Source: Microcaldota archaeon (lineage in GTDB: Archaea > Micrarchaeota > Micrarchaeia > Micrarchaeales > Micrarchaeaceae). Taken from it: 52,132 bases of DNA. Made by a program: the position numbers and the translations under genes. Below, piece by piece: positions 40,986 to 50,977 of the stretch (position 1 is the stretch's first letter; the number at the start of each line of letters is the position of its first letter). A model generated the notes under the pieces. That model was not told where the DNA came from and did no database searches. It saw only the letters and a program-made list of their open reading frames with translations. The stretch is from NCBI GenBank assembly GCA_027339055.1, contig DAHWRK010000003.1, positions 1-52,132 on the forward strand. The letters run 5' to 3'.

Positions 40986-42632
40986 ATGGCAACCGTAACA
41001 TTCGCTAAAAAAGACCTCGCCAAAGAGTCAGGCATCGAAAAGCCGGAAAACACCATACCAAAAATAGGCATGGAGGTTGAACGCGATGCCGACGGCGAGA
41101 TAACCGTTGACATAACCCCGAACAGGTCCGACCTTCTTGACATAGTCGGGCTTGCAAGGCAGATGTCCATGCACGAAGGCCTGCGGAAACCCAGAAGGTA
41201 TGAAGCAAGCGGCAGCAGCGGAATTTCCATAAAGGTCGGCAAACGTGTAAGCAAGGTTAGGCCCGATATTGCAGGGATTGTTGTAAAAGACGTTTCTTTC
41301 ACCGAAGCCTCGCTGAAGTACCTGATAAACTTCTCGGAGAAGCTCGGCAGCACCCTCGGCAGAAACAGAAAGAAGCTTGCGATGGGAATCCATGACCTTT
41401 CCGCAATAGAAGGAGATCTTATTTATGACGCTTCCCATGAAGGAAGCATAACACCTTTGGGGGAAAACGCAGAAGCCGGATTCGACGAGGTAATGGAGAA
41501 AAATCAGAAGGGAATAGCCTACGCAAATACGATTGCACCGAGAAAAGGCGGCAGACAGCTATATCCGTTCCTTATGGACTCTTCGAAGACTATTTCGCTT
41601 ATACCGATAACAAATTCCGAAAAAACCAGGGTAACTGCAAAAACAAAATCGCTTTTCATAGACTTTACGGGAACAGACCCAGGCATTGTATCGAAAGTAG
41701 CAGACATGTTTGCATGCAGTTTCATCGATGCTGGCGCAAAGGTCTATTCGGTTAAAGTAGTTTCTGAAAATGGCAAAGATGTCGAATATCCAAAGCTCAA
41801 TTCGTTCAGCATAAAGATCAAAGCTTCCGGGTTCAGCGAAGTGCTGGGTTACAGGGCAAATGATGCCGACATAAAAAAGCTTGCAGTAAGAAGCGGCTAT
41901 GTCATTTTGGAAGAGGCAAAGGGACATCTGTCCGTTGCAGTGCCGCCATACCGCTACGACGTTTTCAATGAACAGGATGTTTACGAGGACCTGGTTTTCG
42001 CGTACGGATACGATTCCATAAGATCCAGGCCTGTGCCAAGCGTAAATGCTGGAAGCGAAACCGCATTCACTGTCTTTTCCGAGAAGCTTACGGAGATTAT
42101 GCTAGGGCTCGGATATACCGAAGCGTACAACAACTACCTGACAAACGAGAAATCTGAATTCGAGATGATGGGCAGGGAGCCCGAAATGGAAAAAGTCGTA
42201 AGCATAAAATATTCCAAAACCGAAAACATAAGCATAATGCGCAGCAGCATACTGCCGTCGCTTATCAACAACCTGAAGGATTCTGCATCTGAGCAGATGC
42301 CTTACAGGATGTTTGAAATAGGGGATACCTTTAGCGTTTCAGAGGGCAAGGCAGAAGAAAGGAAGGCATTTGCCTTCGTATCTGAGCACTCAAAGGCTGA
42401 TTTCGCAGAGGCAAAATCCGTAATAATATCCGCAATGGCCTCTCTGGAAATTGAAGTGGGATTTGAGGGAGGCTCCGGAACTGAATTTATACCTGGAAGG
42501 TGCGCAAGGATAATTTCTAAAGGTGAGGATATAGGAGTAATCGGAGAGGTGCATCCGAAAATACTGAACGTATTCGGGATAGAAGAACCTGTTGTAGGAT
42601 GCGAGATAATGCTCTCAAAAATAAAGCATTGA
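40986..42632 (+). CDS. pheT: Phenylalanine--tRNA ligase beta subunit
   Basis: 548 residues, the compact archaeal/eukaryal form without the bacterial N-terminal EMAP-like domain. Recognisable: 'TVDITPNRSDLLDIVGLARQM', the B3/4 editing-region segment 'ETSKTISLIPITNS'-like 'DSSKTISLIPITNSEKTRVTA', B5-type 'LGYRANDADIKKLAVRSGYVI', and the catalytic-like core with 'PPYRYDVFNEQDVYEDLVFAYGYD' and 'FIPGRCARIISKGEDIGVIGEVHPKIL'. Partner of the preceding pheS. The ATG start is well placed directly after the pheS stop. Confidence 0.96.
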   Translation: MATVTFAKKDLAKESGIEKPENTIPKIGMEVERDADGEITVDITPNRSDLLDIVGLARQMSMHEGLRKPRRYEASGSSGISIKVGKRVSKVRPDIAGIVVKDVSFTEASLKYLINFSEKLGSTLGRNRKKLAMGIHDLSAIEGDLIYDASHEGSITPLGENAEAGFDEVMEKNQKGIAYANTIAPRKGGRQLYPFLMDSSKTISLIPITNSEKTRVTAKTKSLFIDFTGTDPGIVSKVADMFACSFIDAGAKVYSVKVVSENGKDVEYPKLNSFSIKIKASGFSEVLGYRANDADIKKLAVRSGYVILEEAKGHLSVAVPPYRYDVFNEQDVYEDLVFAYGYDSIRSRPVPSVNAGSETAFTVFSEKLTEIMLGLGYTEAYNNYLTNEKSEFEMMGREPEMEKVVSIKYSKTENISIMRSSILPSLINNLKDSASEQMPYRMFEIGDTFSVSEGKAEERKAFAFVSEHSKADFAEAKSVIISAMASLEIEVGFEGGSGTEFIPGRCARIISKGEDIGVIGEVHPKILNVFGIEEPVVGCEIMLSKIKH

Positions 42633-42724
42633 AGGCATTATACTGCTGCGTGCTTTGCGCTTGGAATGATTACTGCACTGCCTAAGTAATTTAGCTTTTT
42701 GCTGAGAATTTTGTGCGTGTGTTT

Positions 42725-43243
42725 ATGGAACCTGCAAACGCTATGGAAAACGGCAGAGGAACCAAAGGCCAAAGCGCAATGGAATACCTCATAACATACG
42801 GCTGGGCCATACTCATAATTGCAATTGCTCTCGGAGTGCTATTCGAGCTTGGCCTTTTCAACCCAAGCTCATTCGTCAGCACCAGCTGCATATTCCCTGC
42901 AGATTTCAGCTGCATATTCAGCACGCTCAGCACCAGCGGGATGCTTACAATAAACATGCAGCAGTCAACCAGTGCGCCGATAAATATTACCGCAATAGGC
43001 TGCAATTCGAACGATTCGCTCAGCCACATGATTTATTTTCCCAACGGAATAGATGTGCAGATAGGGTCCAACGTTACAATAACGGGAAACAGCACGACAA
43101 CACTGCAGTGCTGGACCGGCAATACGGTGTTCGCCGGCAAGCCCGGGGCGCTTTTCAGAGGATATGTAATTATAAACTACACAGACATACAGACAGGATT
43201 TCCGCATACCATATCAGGAACCGTACTGGAAAAAGTTACCTGA
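42725..43243 (+). CDS. Stand-alone class III prepilin
   Basis: 172 residues from ATG 42725. The track start is a GTG four codons earlier. 'GTKGQSAMEYLITYGWAILIIAIALGVLFEL' is a very clear archaeal prepilin signal: K-G before Q, Glu at +5, aromatic and hydrophobic helix. The mature protein is Ser/Thr/Asn rich with two or more Cys ('TSCIFPADFSCIF'). It stands alone between pheT and the ATPase operon, away from both motor operons, so which system assembles it cannot be told. System 1 has no pilin of its own, so it is a natural candidate client. Confidence 0.85.
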   Translation: MEPANAMENGRGTKGQSAMEYLITYGWAILIIAIALGVLFELGLFNPSSFVSTSCIFPADFSCIFSTLSTSGMLTINMQQSTSAPINITAIGCNSNDSLSHMIYFPNGIDVQIGSNVTITGNSTTTLQCWTGNTVFAGKPGALFRGYVIINYTDIQTGFPHTISGTVLEKVT

Positions 43244-43305
43244 AAACAGATTTTATGCATGCTTATTTTATGCGAGCCAAGCCGCAGCTTTAACGAAGAG
43301 AAACT

Positions 43306-45246
43306 TCAGCGCTGTATGAGTTGCTCGCCTTTTACTGTGTTTATGGTGCGCTGCCTCCTGCTTGCAAACGGCCTGAACTCCCTGCCGTTTCCCGAGAAGA
43401 ACTTGGAGAAGAATTCCACATATATAAGCCTTGCGCCCTGTATGCCTGGCTCGAATAGCGCTATTGCTATGTTGAATAGCTGGCCCACTATGAGTATTAC
43501 TATTCCAAGTATCGCAAGAGGTATGGAATGCGTCAGCGAATGCATGAATATGAAGTCTATAACCTGCGCGAGTATGACCGAAGCCAGCAATATGCCTATA
43601 AGCCTGGTATATGAAAGTATGTGGCTTATGAGGGATGGCAGCTCCATTAGCGATTCAAAGCCTTCAGTGACAAGAAACATTATTATTCCGCCGATAAGCA
43701 GGAAATATGCAAGCACAACGGGATAATTCGGGAACCATAGCGGCTGCTTGTGGAGAACCGCAAGGCCGAATATGACTATGCCCCATGCAGCCATGAGCCA
43801 GCCTATCCTTCCGACTGCATGCTTTTTGTGGCCTATTGCAAGATTGTTCAGGAATCCCAGCACGAACCCGAAAGATACCATTGCAACGCCTATCCAGCCG
43901 GATACGAGCAGCAGGGTCGGCAATCCTGTCTCAACGTTGAAGATTGCAGTATAAGGAAGCTGGAAACCGAAGTATTCATTGAATATTACGCCGAGAAATA
44001 TGGCTATCACCGCGCCCGGCATTATGGATTTTGCCAGCACCGTGAGGCCGTTGTTGCTTATTATCGTGTTGACAAATTTGCTTATCGGCTTCGGTATGTG
44101 GCTTTTCTTCGGCGGGTGTTTCATTCTGTGGAGAAGCCATATTGCGCCTAGAAGCATAACGGCACCGTATCCTACGTCGCCTATCATGAAGCCGAAGAAT
44201 ATCGGGAATACTACCGCAAATATGAGCGTCGGGTCGAACTCGTCGCTCTTTGGCAGCGAATAGAACCTTATGAAAAACTCGAACAGCCTCGTCGTAACTG
44301 GATTGGAAAGCTTTGTTGGGGGAAGCTCCTTGGTGTGTATCTTCTCCATTATGAAGCTGTCGTTGGTTATGCGCTTAAGCGTAGACCTCAGCCTGTGAAG
44401 GTCGTCCTCGGGCACCCAGCCCTCGATCGCTATGACGTTGATTCCGAAGCCGAACTTGGATACTATGTCAAGCTTTTCCATCTCTAGGTCTAATTGCTCG
44501 CGAATGGCGCTTACCAGAGGATAGTGTATTTCCGATATATTGGTAAGCTCGGATTTGAGGGCTTCGTGCTTGGATTCAGATTCTGATATTTTGGATTCTA
44601 TGAGCTTTTCGTTTGCGGACACGGGCCCGGACATTTTCGGTATGGCTTCCACTGAAAGCTTCATGCTCCTTACGTAGTTGCCAAACTCCTTTTCCGCATC
44701 CCTGCTTATGCTTGCTATTGTCGAATATTCTCCCTTCAGCATTACACAATCCTTTATTGCTTTGTGCGCTTCCGAATTGAATTTCTGGAGGTCCCTGCCC
44801 TCCACAAGGAATGATGCAATCCTGTCAGTCCCGAATATCGCCAGGTCGTGCCTGGTATGCGGCATGCGCTTCAGAAGGCTCAGCGTATCCCTGAGTTCTT
44901 TGAGCTCGGCTTCTGTAGATGCCATTTCCCTTGTTATCTGTGCGACCCGCTCCGTTATCGTTATGGAATCGGCCTTCTTTATCAGCTCGGAAGTGTTTTC
45001 CATGGCATACTTCTCCTTGGGCTCATACTTGTAAAGCATGGATTCCAGGCCCCTGAATTTCTGATCGTAATCGCTTATCTGCCTGTAATCCAGGTCGTCG
45101 CTCTTGTTAAGCAGCTCGGCAACGTTCTCCGGAAGCTGCTCTATTTGCATGACGCCAAGGTCGTGAAGGGCCGTAATTACCGGCTGGCGGTGCTCCTTCG
45201 ATATGATTATGCGCTCCCTTGACATCCTTGCGGGTTTCAACAACAT
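43306..45246 (-). CDS. atpI: A-type ATP synthase subunit I (a subunit)
   Basis: 646 residues. The N-terminal half (1-330) is a cytosolic coiled-coil stalk ('MSRERIIISKEHRQPVITALHDLGVMQIEQLPE'), the C-terminal half a multi-helix membrane domain ('FGFMIGDVGYGAVMLLGAIWLL', 'SYTRLIGILLASVILAQVIDF', 'IQGARLIYVEFFSKFF') with the conserved Arg in 'SYTRL' that faces the proteolipid ring. This forms the ion path and peripheral stator. ATG 45246 follows GGTGCG by three bases. Last gene of the operon, 12 bases after subunit H. Confidence 0.95.
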   Translation of the reverse strand: MLLKPARMSRERIIISKEHRQPVITALHDLGVMQIEQLPENVAELLNKSDDLDYRQISDYDQKFRGLESMLYKYEPKEKYAMENTSELIKKADSITITERVAQITREMASTEAELKELRDTLSLLKRMPHTRHDLAIFGTDRIASFLVEGRDLQKFNSEAHKAIKDCVMLKGEYSTIASISRDAEKEFGNYVRSMKLSVEAIPKMSGPVSANEKLIESKISESESKHEALKSELTNISEIHYPLVSAIREQLDLEMEKLDIVSKFGFGINVIAIEGWVPEDDLHRLRSTLKRITNDSFIMEKIHTKELPPTKLSNPVTTRLFEFFIRFYSLPKSDEFDPTLIFAVVFPIFFGFMIGDVGYGAVMLLGAIWLLHRMKHPPKKSHIPKPISKFVNTIISNNGLTVLAKSIMPGAVIAIFLGVIFNEYFGFQLPYTAIFNVETGLPTLLLVSGWIGVAMVSFGFVLGFLNNLAIGHKKHAVGRIGWLMAAWGIVIFGLAVLHKQPLWFPNYPVVLAYFLLIGGIIMFLVTEGFESLMELPSLISHILSYTRLIGILLASVILAQVIDFIFMHSLTHSIPLAILGIVILIVGQLFNIAIALFEPGIQGARLIYVEFFSKFFSGNGREFRPFASRRQRTINTVKGEQLIQR

Positions 45247-45258
45247 TATCGCACCGTT

Positions 45259-45588
45259 TTACTTCTTGCCTCGAATTCCAAAATATTCCGAAACAGCATC
45301 GGCAAAGAGCTCAAGTACCTCGCCCTTTGGCGCCTCTTTAAGCGAAGAAACCTTTGACTGCTGCGCCTTTATTAGCGCCTCTGCGCTTTGCTTTGCTTCC
45401 TTCAGCGCTTCCACCTTTATCGAATCTGCCCGTTCATTCGAACGTTCCCTGGCATCATGGGTTATTATCTCCGCCTGCGCGTGTGCGTTCTTTATTACGG
45501 CTTCGGCTTCGGATCTTGCCTTTTCTATGGCCTTTGAGTACGAATCCTCACTTTCCTTTATTTTTTCCAATGTAGAAATATCGCTCAT
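45259..45588 (-). CDS. atpH: A-type ATP synthase subunit H (stator helix)
   Basis: 109 residues, nearly all coiled coil: 'SDISTLEKIKESEDSYSKAIEKARSEAEAVIKNAHAQAEIITHDARERSNERAD', with the Ala/Glu/Lys/Arg composition and length of archaeal AhaH. With subunit E it builds the peripheral stalk. Its ATG overlaps the stop of the small membrane protein (ATGA). In many archaea H and I come first in the operon, whereas here they come last. Confidence 0.88.
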   Translation of the reverse strand: MSDISTLEKIKESEDSYSKAIEKARSEAEAVIKNAHAQAEIITHDARERSNERADSIKVEALKEAKQSAEALIKAQQSKVSSLKEAPKGEVLELFADAVSEYFGIRGKK

Positions 45589-45767
45589 TTTACTACCCCT
45601 GACAGCAGCATTAGCATAAGCACGGCGAATACCGCCACTGCTATGTTTATCGCCATTACTGCATACATTATCCTCTGTAATTTCATCATCGCTCTGGCGC
45701 CCTCTTCGGTCGTCTTGAGCTTATGCTGCTTATGCATTATCTTGTCCATTGTATAATTGCTTCGCAT
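45585..45767 (-). CDS. Small membrane protein inside the A-ATPase operon, unknown
   Basis: 60 residues: a basic, polar first half ('MHKQHKLKTTEEGARAMMKLQR') and one hydrophobic helix ('IMYAVMAINIAVAVFAVLMLMLLSGVV'). Methionine-rich (nine Met). Its ATG overlaps the stop of subunit D and its stop overlaps the ATG of subunit H, both as ATGA, so it is translationally coupled on both sides. That is strong evidence that it is a real gene. No standard archaeal ATPase subunit matches. Could be an extra membrane subunit or assembly factor. Confidence 0.78.
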   Translation of the reverse strand: MRSNYTMDKIMHKQHKLKTTEEGARAMMKLQRIMYAVMAINIAVAVFAVLMLMLLSGVVK

Positions 45768-46399
45768 CAGGCCTCACCTTCGCTCTCCAGCTTGCCCTTT
45801 ATGTATTTTATTGAGACTATCTGGTCCCTTTCCATGTCGTCCAACCTTTGCTTTATGTACGATGCCTTTTCCTTAAGCTTTGGTATTGCAACGTTTTCTA
45901 TTGCGTTGCTTCTCCTGTTGAGCTTCTCTATTTCGTAAAGCAGGAGGCGCAGTGCGTTCTCCTTTTCCGCAACTTCTATGAGCAGCTTGAACAGGTTCTC
46001 GTAGCTCCTTTTTGCATCGAACACCGATGCCGGCATCGATATTACAGAGTAAACTGCATCCTCCGTTCCGTTGGATTTTATCTCGAGATCCGGTATCTTT
46101 ACCCCCATTATGTTTTTTGAGGAAGCTCTTGCTGAGGCCTCGGCGTTTTCCGCAGCAATGCGCTCCATTGTTATCCTCCCTGACATAATATCTGCTATCT
46201 TTACAGAATCCGCAGCCAGGCGCACGCTCTCGAGCATGTTGCCCCTCATCTGCCGTATCTGCCTTGCCATGTCGAAGAATGCCAGAACAAGGCTTGACCT
46301 TTTCATCTTGAGAAGGTTGAGCCCCTTGGCTGCCACCTTTATGCGAGCCCTTGTCTTTATGAGCTCCAGCCTTGTAGTCCTTATATTACTTTGGGCCAT
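45767..46399 (-). CDS. atpD: A-type ATP synthase subunit D (central shaft)
   Basis: 210 residues with the diagnostic start '[34 protein letters not shown]' and a C-terminal antiparallel helix ('[25 protein letters not shown]'). It forms the rotating shaft inside the A3B3 head. Preceded by GAGAGG as a ribosome site and overlapping the end of subunit B by 14 bases. Confidence 0.95.
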   Translation of the reverse strand: MAQSNIRTTRLELIKTRARIKVAAKGLNLLKMKRSSLVLAFFDMARQIRQMRGNMLESVRLAADSVKIADIMSGRITMERIAAENAEASARASSKNIMGVKIPDLEIKSNGTEDAVYSVISMPASVFDAKRSYENLFKLLIEVAEKENALRLLLYEIEKLNRRSNAIENVAIPKLKEKASYIKQRLDDMERDQIVSIKYIKGKLESEGEA

Positions 46400-47780
46400 T
46401 CCTCTCTTCCCACTTTCCGTATTTCTTTATGTATTCGTCCTTGACCCTCTTGACGTCGTTCCTGTCTATGTTCGACAAAAGCTCCCAGCTAAGCTCCAGG
46501 GTCTTTTCTATGCTCCTGTCCTCGTAGTAATCCTGGTTTACGAATTTGCTTTCGAACAGGTCGGCGAATTTCAGGTATGCCTTGTCGCCCTGGCTGAGCG
46601 CCTCTTCTCCGACTATTTCGGTTAGGCTTCTAAGGTCCTTGCCCTTTGCGTATGCGGCATAAAGCTGATCCACTACGCCCCTGTGGTCCTCTCTCGTGCT
46701 GTTCTTGCCTATTCCCTGGTTCATCAGCCTGGAAAGGGAAAGCAGCACGTCTACGTTAGGGTATATTCCCTTCCTGTAGAGCTCCCTGCTCAGCACTATC
46801 TGGCCCTCCGTTATGTAGCCGGTGAGGTCGGGTATCGGGTGCGTTATGTCGTCACCGGGCATGGTAAGTATCGGCACCTGCGTTATCGAGCCCTTTCTGC
46901 CCCTTATTTTTCCGGCCCTTTCGTATATCGTCGACAGGTCGGTATACATGTATCCGGGGAATCCCCTTCTTCCAGGAACTTCCTGCCTTGCTGCAGATAT
47001 CTCCCTGAGCGCTTCGCAGTAGTTTGTCATGTCAGTAAGTATTACCAGCACGTGCATGTCTTCCTTGTAAGCCAGATATTCTGCGGTAGTCAACGCTAAC
47101 CTAGGCAGTATTATCCTTTCCATAGATGGATCCGATGATAGGTTCATGAACATTACTGCCCTGTCTATGGCCCCTGTTTCCTCGAATTCAGTCTTGAAGA
47201 AGTTTGCCTCTTCGCTGTTTATTCCTATGCCACCGAAAACCACGCTGAAACCCTCGGATTTGTTGAGTATCTTTGCCTGCCTGGCTATCTGCGCCGCGAG
47301 CCTGTTGTGCGGCAGTCCGGAAGCGGAGAATATCGGCAGCTTCTGCCCCCTCACCAAAGTGTTCATTCCGTCTATCGTCGATATTCCAGTTTCTATGAAC
47401 TCCGACGGCTCTTCCCTTGAATATGGGTTTATGGCGCTGCCGTTTATGTCTATCTCTTCACCCTGCACTATCTCCGGGCCTCCGTCCCTTGGTTTTCCCA
47501 TGCCGTTGAATATCCTGCCGAGCATGTCGGTGCTGACCTTGAGCTTGGCGGTTGTGCCGGTAAGCCTTACCGCAGTGTTGCCGGTGTTCATTCCCCTCGT
47601 TTCGCCGAACGACTGCACTATGGCTGTTCCATCCCTAGTATCGAGAACCTGCCCAGTGACAGTCCTTCCGTCTTCGAGCTTTATTTCTACGAGCTCGTTG
47701 TACGCCGCATCCTTTATGCCGTCAACAAAAAGAAGCACATTTGTTATCTGGCTTATTGTTTTGTAGTAAATATCTCCCAT
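46386..47780 (-). CDS. atpB: A-type ATP synthase subunit B
   Basis: 464 residues, non-catalytic nucleotide-binding-like subunit of the A3B3 head. '[17 protein letters not shown]', '[37 protein letters not shown]' (degenerate P-loop, as expected of B), '[47 protein letters not shown]', and '[23 protein letters not shown]'. ATG 47780 lies four bases after GGTGT. Follows subunit A by 15 bases. Confidence 0.97.
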   Translation of the reverse strand: MGDIYYKTISQITNVLLFVDGIKDAAYNELVEIKLEDGRTVTGQVLDTRDGTAIVQSFGETRGMNTGNTAVRLTGTTAKLKVSTDMLGRIFNGMGKPRDGGPEIVQGEEIDINGSAINPYSREEPSEFIETGISTIDGMNTLVRGQKLPIFSASGLPHNRLAAQIARQAKILNKSEGFSVVFGGIGINSEEANFFKTEFEETGAIDRAVMFMNLSSDPSMERIILPRLALTTAEYLAYKEDMHVLVILTDMTNYCEALREISAARQEVPGRRGFPGYMYTDLSTIYERAGKIRGRKGSITQVPILTMPGDDITHPIPDLTGYITEGQIVLSRELYRKGIYPNVDVLLSLSRLMNQGIGKNSTREDHRGVVDQLYAAYAKGKDLRSLTEIVGEEALSQGDKAYLKFADLFESKFVNQDYYEDRSIEKTLELSWELLSNIDRNDVKRVKDEYIKKYGKWEERNGPK

Positions 47781-47795
47781 TTTTACACCGGTATA

Positions 47796-49550
47796 TCATT
47801 CTTCAGAAGCCTTTATGTTGCGCATGTCGATGGCAAGCTTGGAAATCTCCTTGGAATACTCCTCTATCTGCTCCTCCGGAATGAACTTCATCTTCGCGAT
47901 TTTCTGCTTGACTTCAAGCTTTGACATCTTCTCGGCTGGCACGCCATGGTCTACAGCCAGGGATTCCTCGTCGCCGACCTGAAGTATCGATTTCAGCATA
48001 AGGTACTGCTTGCGCATCGACGAATACGTATCAACCTCGTCGAATGCGTTCTGCTGCAGGAAGTCCTCCCTGAGGCTTTTCGCCGTATCCAGAGTGACCT
48101 TGTCCTGCTCCGGAAGCGCATCGTAGCCTACGAGCTGCACTATCTCGTTTATCTCGGATTCCTTCTGCAGTATGGCCATTGCCTTCTTGTACAGGCCCGA
48201 CCATTCGGGGCTTATGTTGACCTCGTACCATTTGGCGAGGTCGTCAGCATAAAGTGAATAGCTGTTTAGCCAGTTTATCGAAGGGAAATGCCTGGCGTTG
48301 GCAAGGGCTGCATCGAGAGCCCAGAAGACCCTTGTGACCCTGAGCGTGTTCTGCGACACCGGCTCGGATATGTCTCCTCCTGGAGGGGATACTGCGCCTA
48401 TTGCGGTTATTGAGCCTATGCCTCCGTTGAGGACGTGAACCCTGCCTGCCCTTTCGTAGAATTCGGCGACCTTTCTTCCGAGATATGCAGGATAGCCTTC
48501 TTCTCCAGGCATCTCCTCGAGCCTTCCGGATATTTCCCTTAGCGCCTCGGCCCATCTGCTTGTCGAGTCTGCCATGAGCGCAACGTCATATCCCATGTCC
48601 CTGTAATATTCCGCAAGAGTTATGGCGGTGTATATGCTCGCCTCCCTGGCAGCCACGGGCATGTTCGAAGTGTTGGCTATGAGTATTGTCCTGTCCATTA
48701 GGGGCTGGCCAGTCTTTGGGTCCTTGAGCTCTGGGAATGTGGTGAGTATTTCCGTCATCTCGTTGCCGCGCTCTCCGCAGCCCACGTATACAATCAGGTC
48801 TGCGTCCGACCATTTTGCGAGCTGGTGCTGTATTACGGTCTTGCCGCTTCCGAACGGGCCTGGAACCGCAGCGGTTCCGCCCTTTGCGACTGGAAACATC
48901 GTGTCTACGACGCGCTGCCCGGTTATAAGCGGAACTTCCATGGGGAGCTTGTCTTTTACCGGCCTTGGCATCCTCACGGGCCATCTCTGCAGCATTGCCA
49001 CTTTGACATCCTTTCCAGTTTCCGTTTTTATAGTCGCAAACGGCTCTTCTATTGTAAACTCGCCGTCGCTTATTGAGCTTATAGTGCCAGACACGCCATG
49101 CGGGACCATTACCTTGTGCTTTATAAGGCTCGTCTCGTCGACTTCTGCTATAATGTCGCCTGCGCTTACGTGCGCACCCTTCTTCTGCACGGCTTTAAGC
49201 GCCCATTTCTTCTTGGTGTCAATGGACTCTACGTTTATGCCCCTGGCTATGAAGTCGCCGCTCTCGGCCCTTATCTTGTCCAGCGGCCTCTGTATTCCGT
49301 CGAATATGGAACCGACGATGCCCGGCGCAAGCATAACGGAGAGCTGCATTCCTGTGCTCTTTATTATGTCTCCTGGCCTGAGTCCGCTTGTATCTTCGTA
49401 CACCTGCACGGTGGCCATGCCTTTTTCCAGCTTTATTATCTCCCCGATAAGCTCCTCCTTGCCAACCCTCACCACATCGTACATGTTGGGGTTTTCCAGA
49501 CCTCCCGCTATTACGACCGGGCCCGAAATTCTATATATAAATCCGCTCAT
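47796..49550 (-). CDS. atpA: A-type ATP synthase catalytic subunit A
   Basis: 584 residues, normal length with the A-type insertion after residue 110. P-loop 'GPFGSGKT' at 231-238, 'YVGCGERGNEMTEIL' with the catalytic Glu, 'ALMADSTSRWAEALREISGRLEEMPGEEGYPAYL', and 'GSITAIGAVSPPGGDISEPVSQNTLR'. It makes or hydrolyses ATP in the A3B3 head. No intein is present. Follows subunit F after 40 bases that contain no obvious promoter. Confidence 0.97.
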   Translation of the reverse strand: MSGFIYRISGPVVIAGGLENPNMYDVVRVGKEELIGEIIKLEKGMATVQVYEDTSGLRPGDIIKSTGMQLSVMLAPGIVGSIFDGIQRPLDKIRAESGDFIARGINVESIDTKKKWALKAVQKKGAHVSAGDIIAEVDETSLIKHKVMVPHGVSGTISSISDGEFTIEEPFATIKTETGKDVKVAMLQRWPVRMPRPVKDKLPMEVPLITGQRVVDTMFPVAKGGTAAVPGPFGSGKTVIQHQLAKWSDADLIVYVGCGERGNEMTEILTTFPELKDPKTGQPLMDRTILIANTSNMPVAAREASIYTAITLAEYYRDMGYDVALMADSTSRWAEALREISGRLEEMPGEEGYPAYLGRKVAEFYERAGRVHVLNGGIGSITAIGAVSPPGGDISEPVSQNTLRVTRVFWALDAALANARHFPSINWLNSYSLYADDLAKWYEVNISPEWSGLYKKAMAILQKESEINEIVQLVGYDALPEQDKVTLDTAKSLREDFLQQNAFDEVDTYSSMRKQYLMLKSILQVGDEESLAVDHGVPAEKMSKLEVKQKIAKMKFIPEEQIEEYSKEISKLAIDMRNIKASEE

Positions 49551-49590
49551 TCAAATCAACTTACAATTCAAAGTTCAATCAAGTGTCATA

Positions 49591-49920
49591 TCAATTTTTG
49601 TATATGTCGACGCCCAGGACCCTCTTGGCCAGTGCCTCTACCGATTCCGACTGCTCGGATAGCTCCTTCTCCGAAGGTATGAATATCACCAAAGGCTTCA
49701 TTGCCGTTTCCGTGGCCCTGAGTGCGTTTGGGCTGAGCGACAGTCTTATCGAATATGAAGCTATTACTAAATCGTATTCCTTAGAGGCCATTAGCCTAAG
49801 GAGCGTTGACGAAGCCTCCTTGCCCTCGCTGATGAAAACGTCCTTTATCCCGGAAAGCTTGAACCCGAGGGCTATCTCGCGCTCGCCTATGACTGCTATC
49901 TTTCCGAATTTAGCTTCCAT
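49591..49920 (-). CDS. atpF: A-type ATP synthase subunit F
   Basis: 109 residues: 'KIAVIGEREIALGFKLSGIKDVFIS' start, a Rossmann-like body 'EYDLVIASYSIRLSL' and a C-terminal helix. It binds the D shaft at the centre of the head. Overlaps the end of subunit C by 11 bases. Confidence 0.93.
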   Translation of the reverse strand: MEAKFGKIAVIGEREIALGFKLSGIKDVFISEGKEASSTLLRLMASKEYDLVIASYSIRLSLSPNALRATETAMKPLVIFIPSEKELSEQSESVEALAKRVLGVDIYKN

Positions 49921-50977
49921 TCTGCTTCACCGCTTCGTTGTGCGCGTATAGCGCAAAGTCGGCCTTTATCCCGTAATAGCCCTGCAACAGCAACGCCCTG
50001 AGCGCGTCCCTTTCTGCTTCGAGCCTGAGTATGTAGCTCATTATATAAGACAATGATTGCGAGGATGCGGAGAAAGTAGGCATGAACCTTTTATACAGCG
50101 AGCTTTTCAGCACCGCTTCCAGTTCCGAGAGCTTTCCTGCCGTGACGTATCTGGAAAGCGAGTCCTGAGCGCTGTCTCCCAGCAGCTTCGACACGGCTTC
50201 GGGAGCTTTTCCATTGACCGCTTCGGCGATCTGCGAAGCGCTTATGCTGCCTCCTTTTATTATGTATTGCTGAATGTCCTGTACGCCGGAATATGCGGCC
50301 TTGGCGGCGTTGAGCACGTTTTCCGCGTCTATCGTCGCTATGACATATTCGTACACAGGCCCCTCGTCGCCCTTGTAGAAGCGCAGCGATTCTGAAAGAC
50401 GCGTATAGTAGTAGAAGCCAAGCTCGGTAAGCATTGGTGCCAGCGATCCGTTCTTTGCATAGTCGTCTATGTGCGACATCAGCACGGTGCCGTAGCCGAA
50501 CTTTGCAAGATAATTGACTACCGAAACTACGTCCTTCTGCGCCAGCAGGTTGGCATAGTCTGGCTTGCTTATGCTGCCCGCAAGTATGCCGACTGGATTC
50601 TTAACGGCCAGCATGAAATGCGATGTATCGGTAAGCTCGTAGCCCATTGCCTTCGAAGAGAGCACGACCTTTATGTTTTCTATATCCCACTTGCTTATGT
50701 AGGCCCTTACGAACGGCTGAGCCAGCGGCGGCATTGCGATATAGGCTTCCTGCAGCGATTTTGCCATTGTGGCATTTATTACAGCTTCGAAAAGGTCTGG
50801 CATCTGGTACAGCTGCGATAGCTCGTCTATCTGCTTCCTGTATCTGGTCTCCGACAGCATTTTGAGTATCTCTTCCGGAGATTTACCGGAAGCCTGCTCG
50901 TAGAAGCCAGTGCTGAGAAGCGAGGTTGCCATCGCCCTTAGGCTGCCGTACTTCCCAGTATACGTTGAATCAGTCAT
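49910..50977 (-). CDS. atpC: A-type ATP synthase subunit C
   Basis: About 355 residues. ATG 50977 after GGTAA, or ATG 50986 three codons upstream. Largely helical with the tripartite V-type C/d pattern: 'YGSLRAMATSLLSTGFYEQA', 'DIENIKVVLSSKAMGYELTD' and the closing 'LRLEAERDALRALLLQGYYGI'. The protein caps the proteolipid ring and connects it to the shaft. Overlaps the end of subunit E. Confidence 0.94.
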   Translation of the reverse strand: MTDSTYTGKYGSLRAMATSLLSTGFYEQASGKSPEEILKMLSETRYRKQIDELSQLYQMPDLFEAVINATMAKSLQEAYIAMPPLAQPFVRAYISKWDIENIKVVLSSKAMGYELTDTSHFMLAVKNPVGILAGSISKPDYANLLAQKDVVSVVNYLAKFGYGTVLMSHIDDYAKNGSLAPMLTELGFYYYTRLSESLRFYKGDEGPVYEYVIATIDAENVLNAAKAAYSGVQDIQQYIIKGGSISASQIAEAVNGKAPEAVSKLLGDSAQDSLSRYVTAGKLSELEAVLKSSLYKRFMPTFSASSQSLSYIMSYILRLEAERDALRALLLQGYYGIKADFALYAHNEAVKQNGS

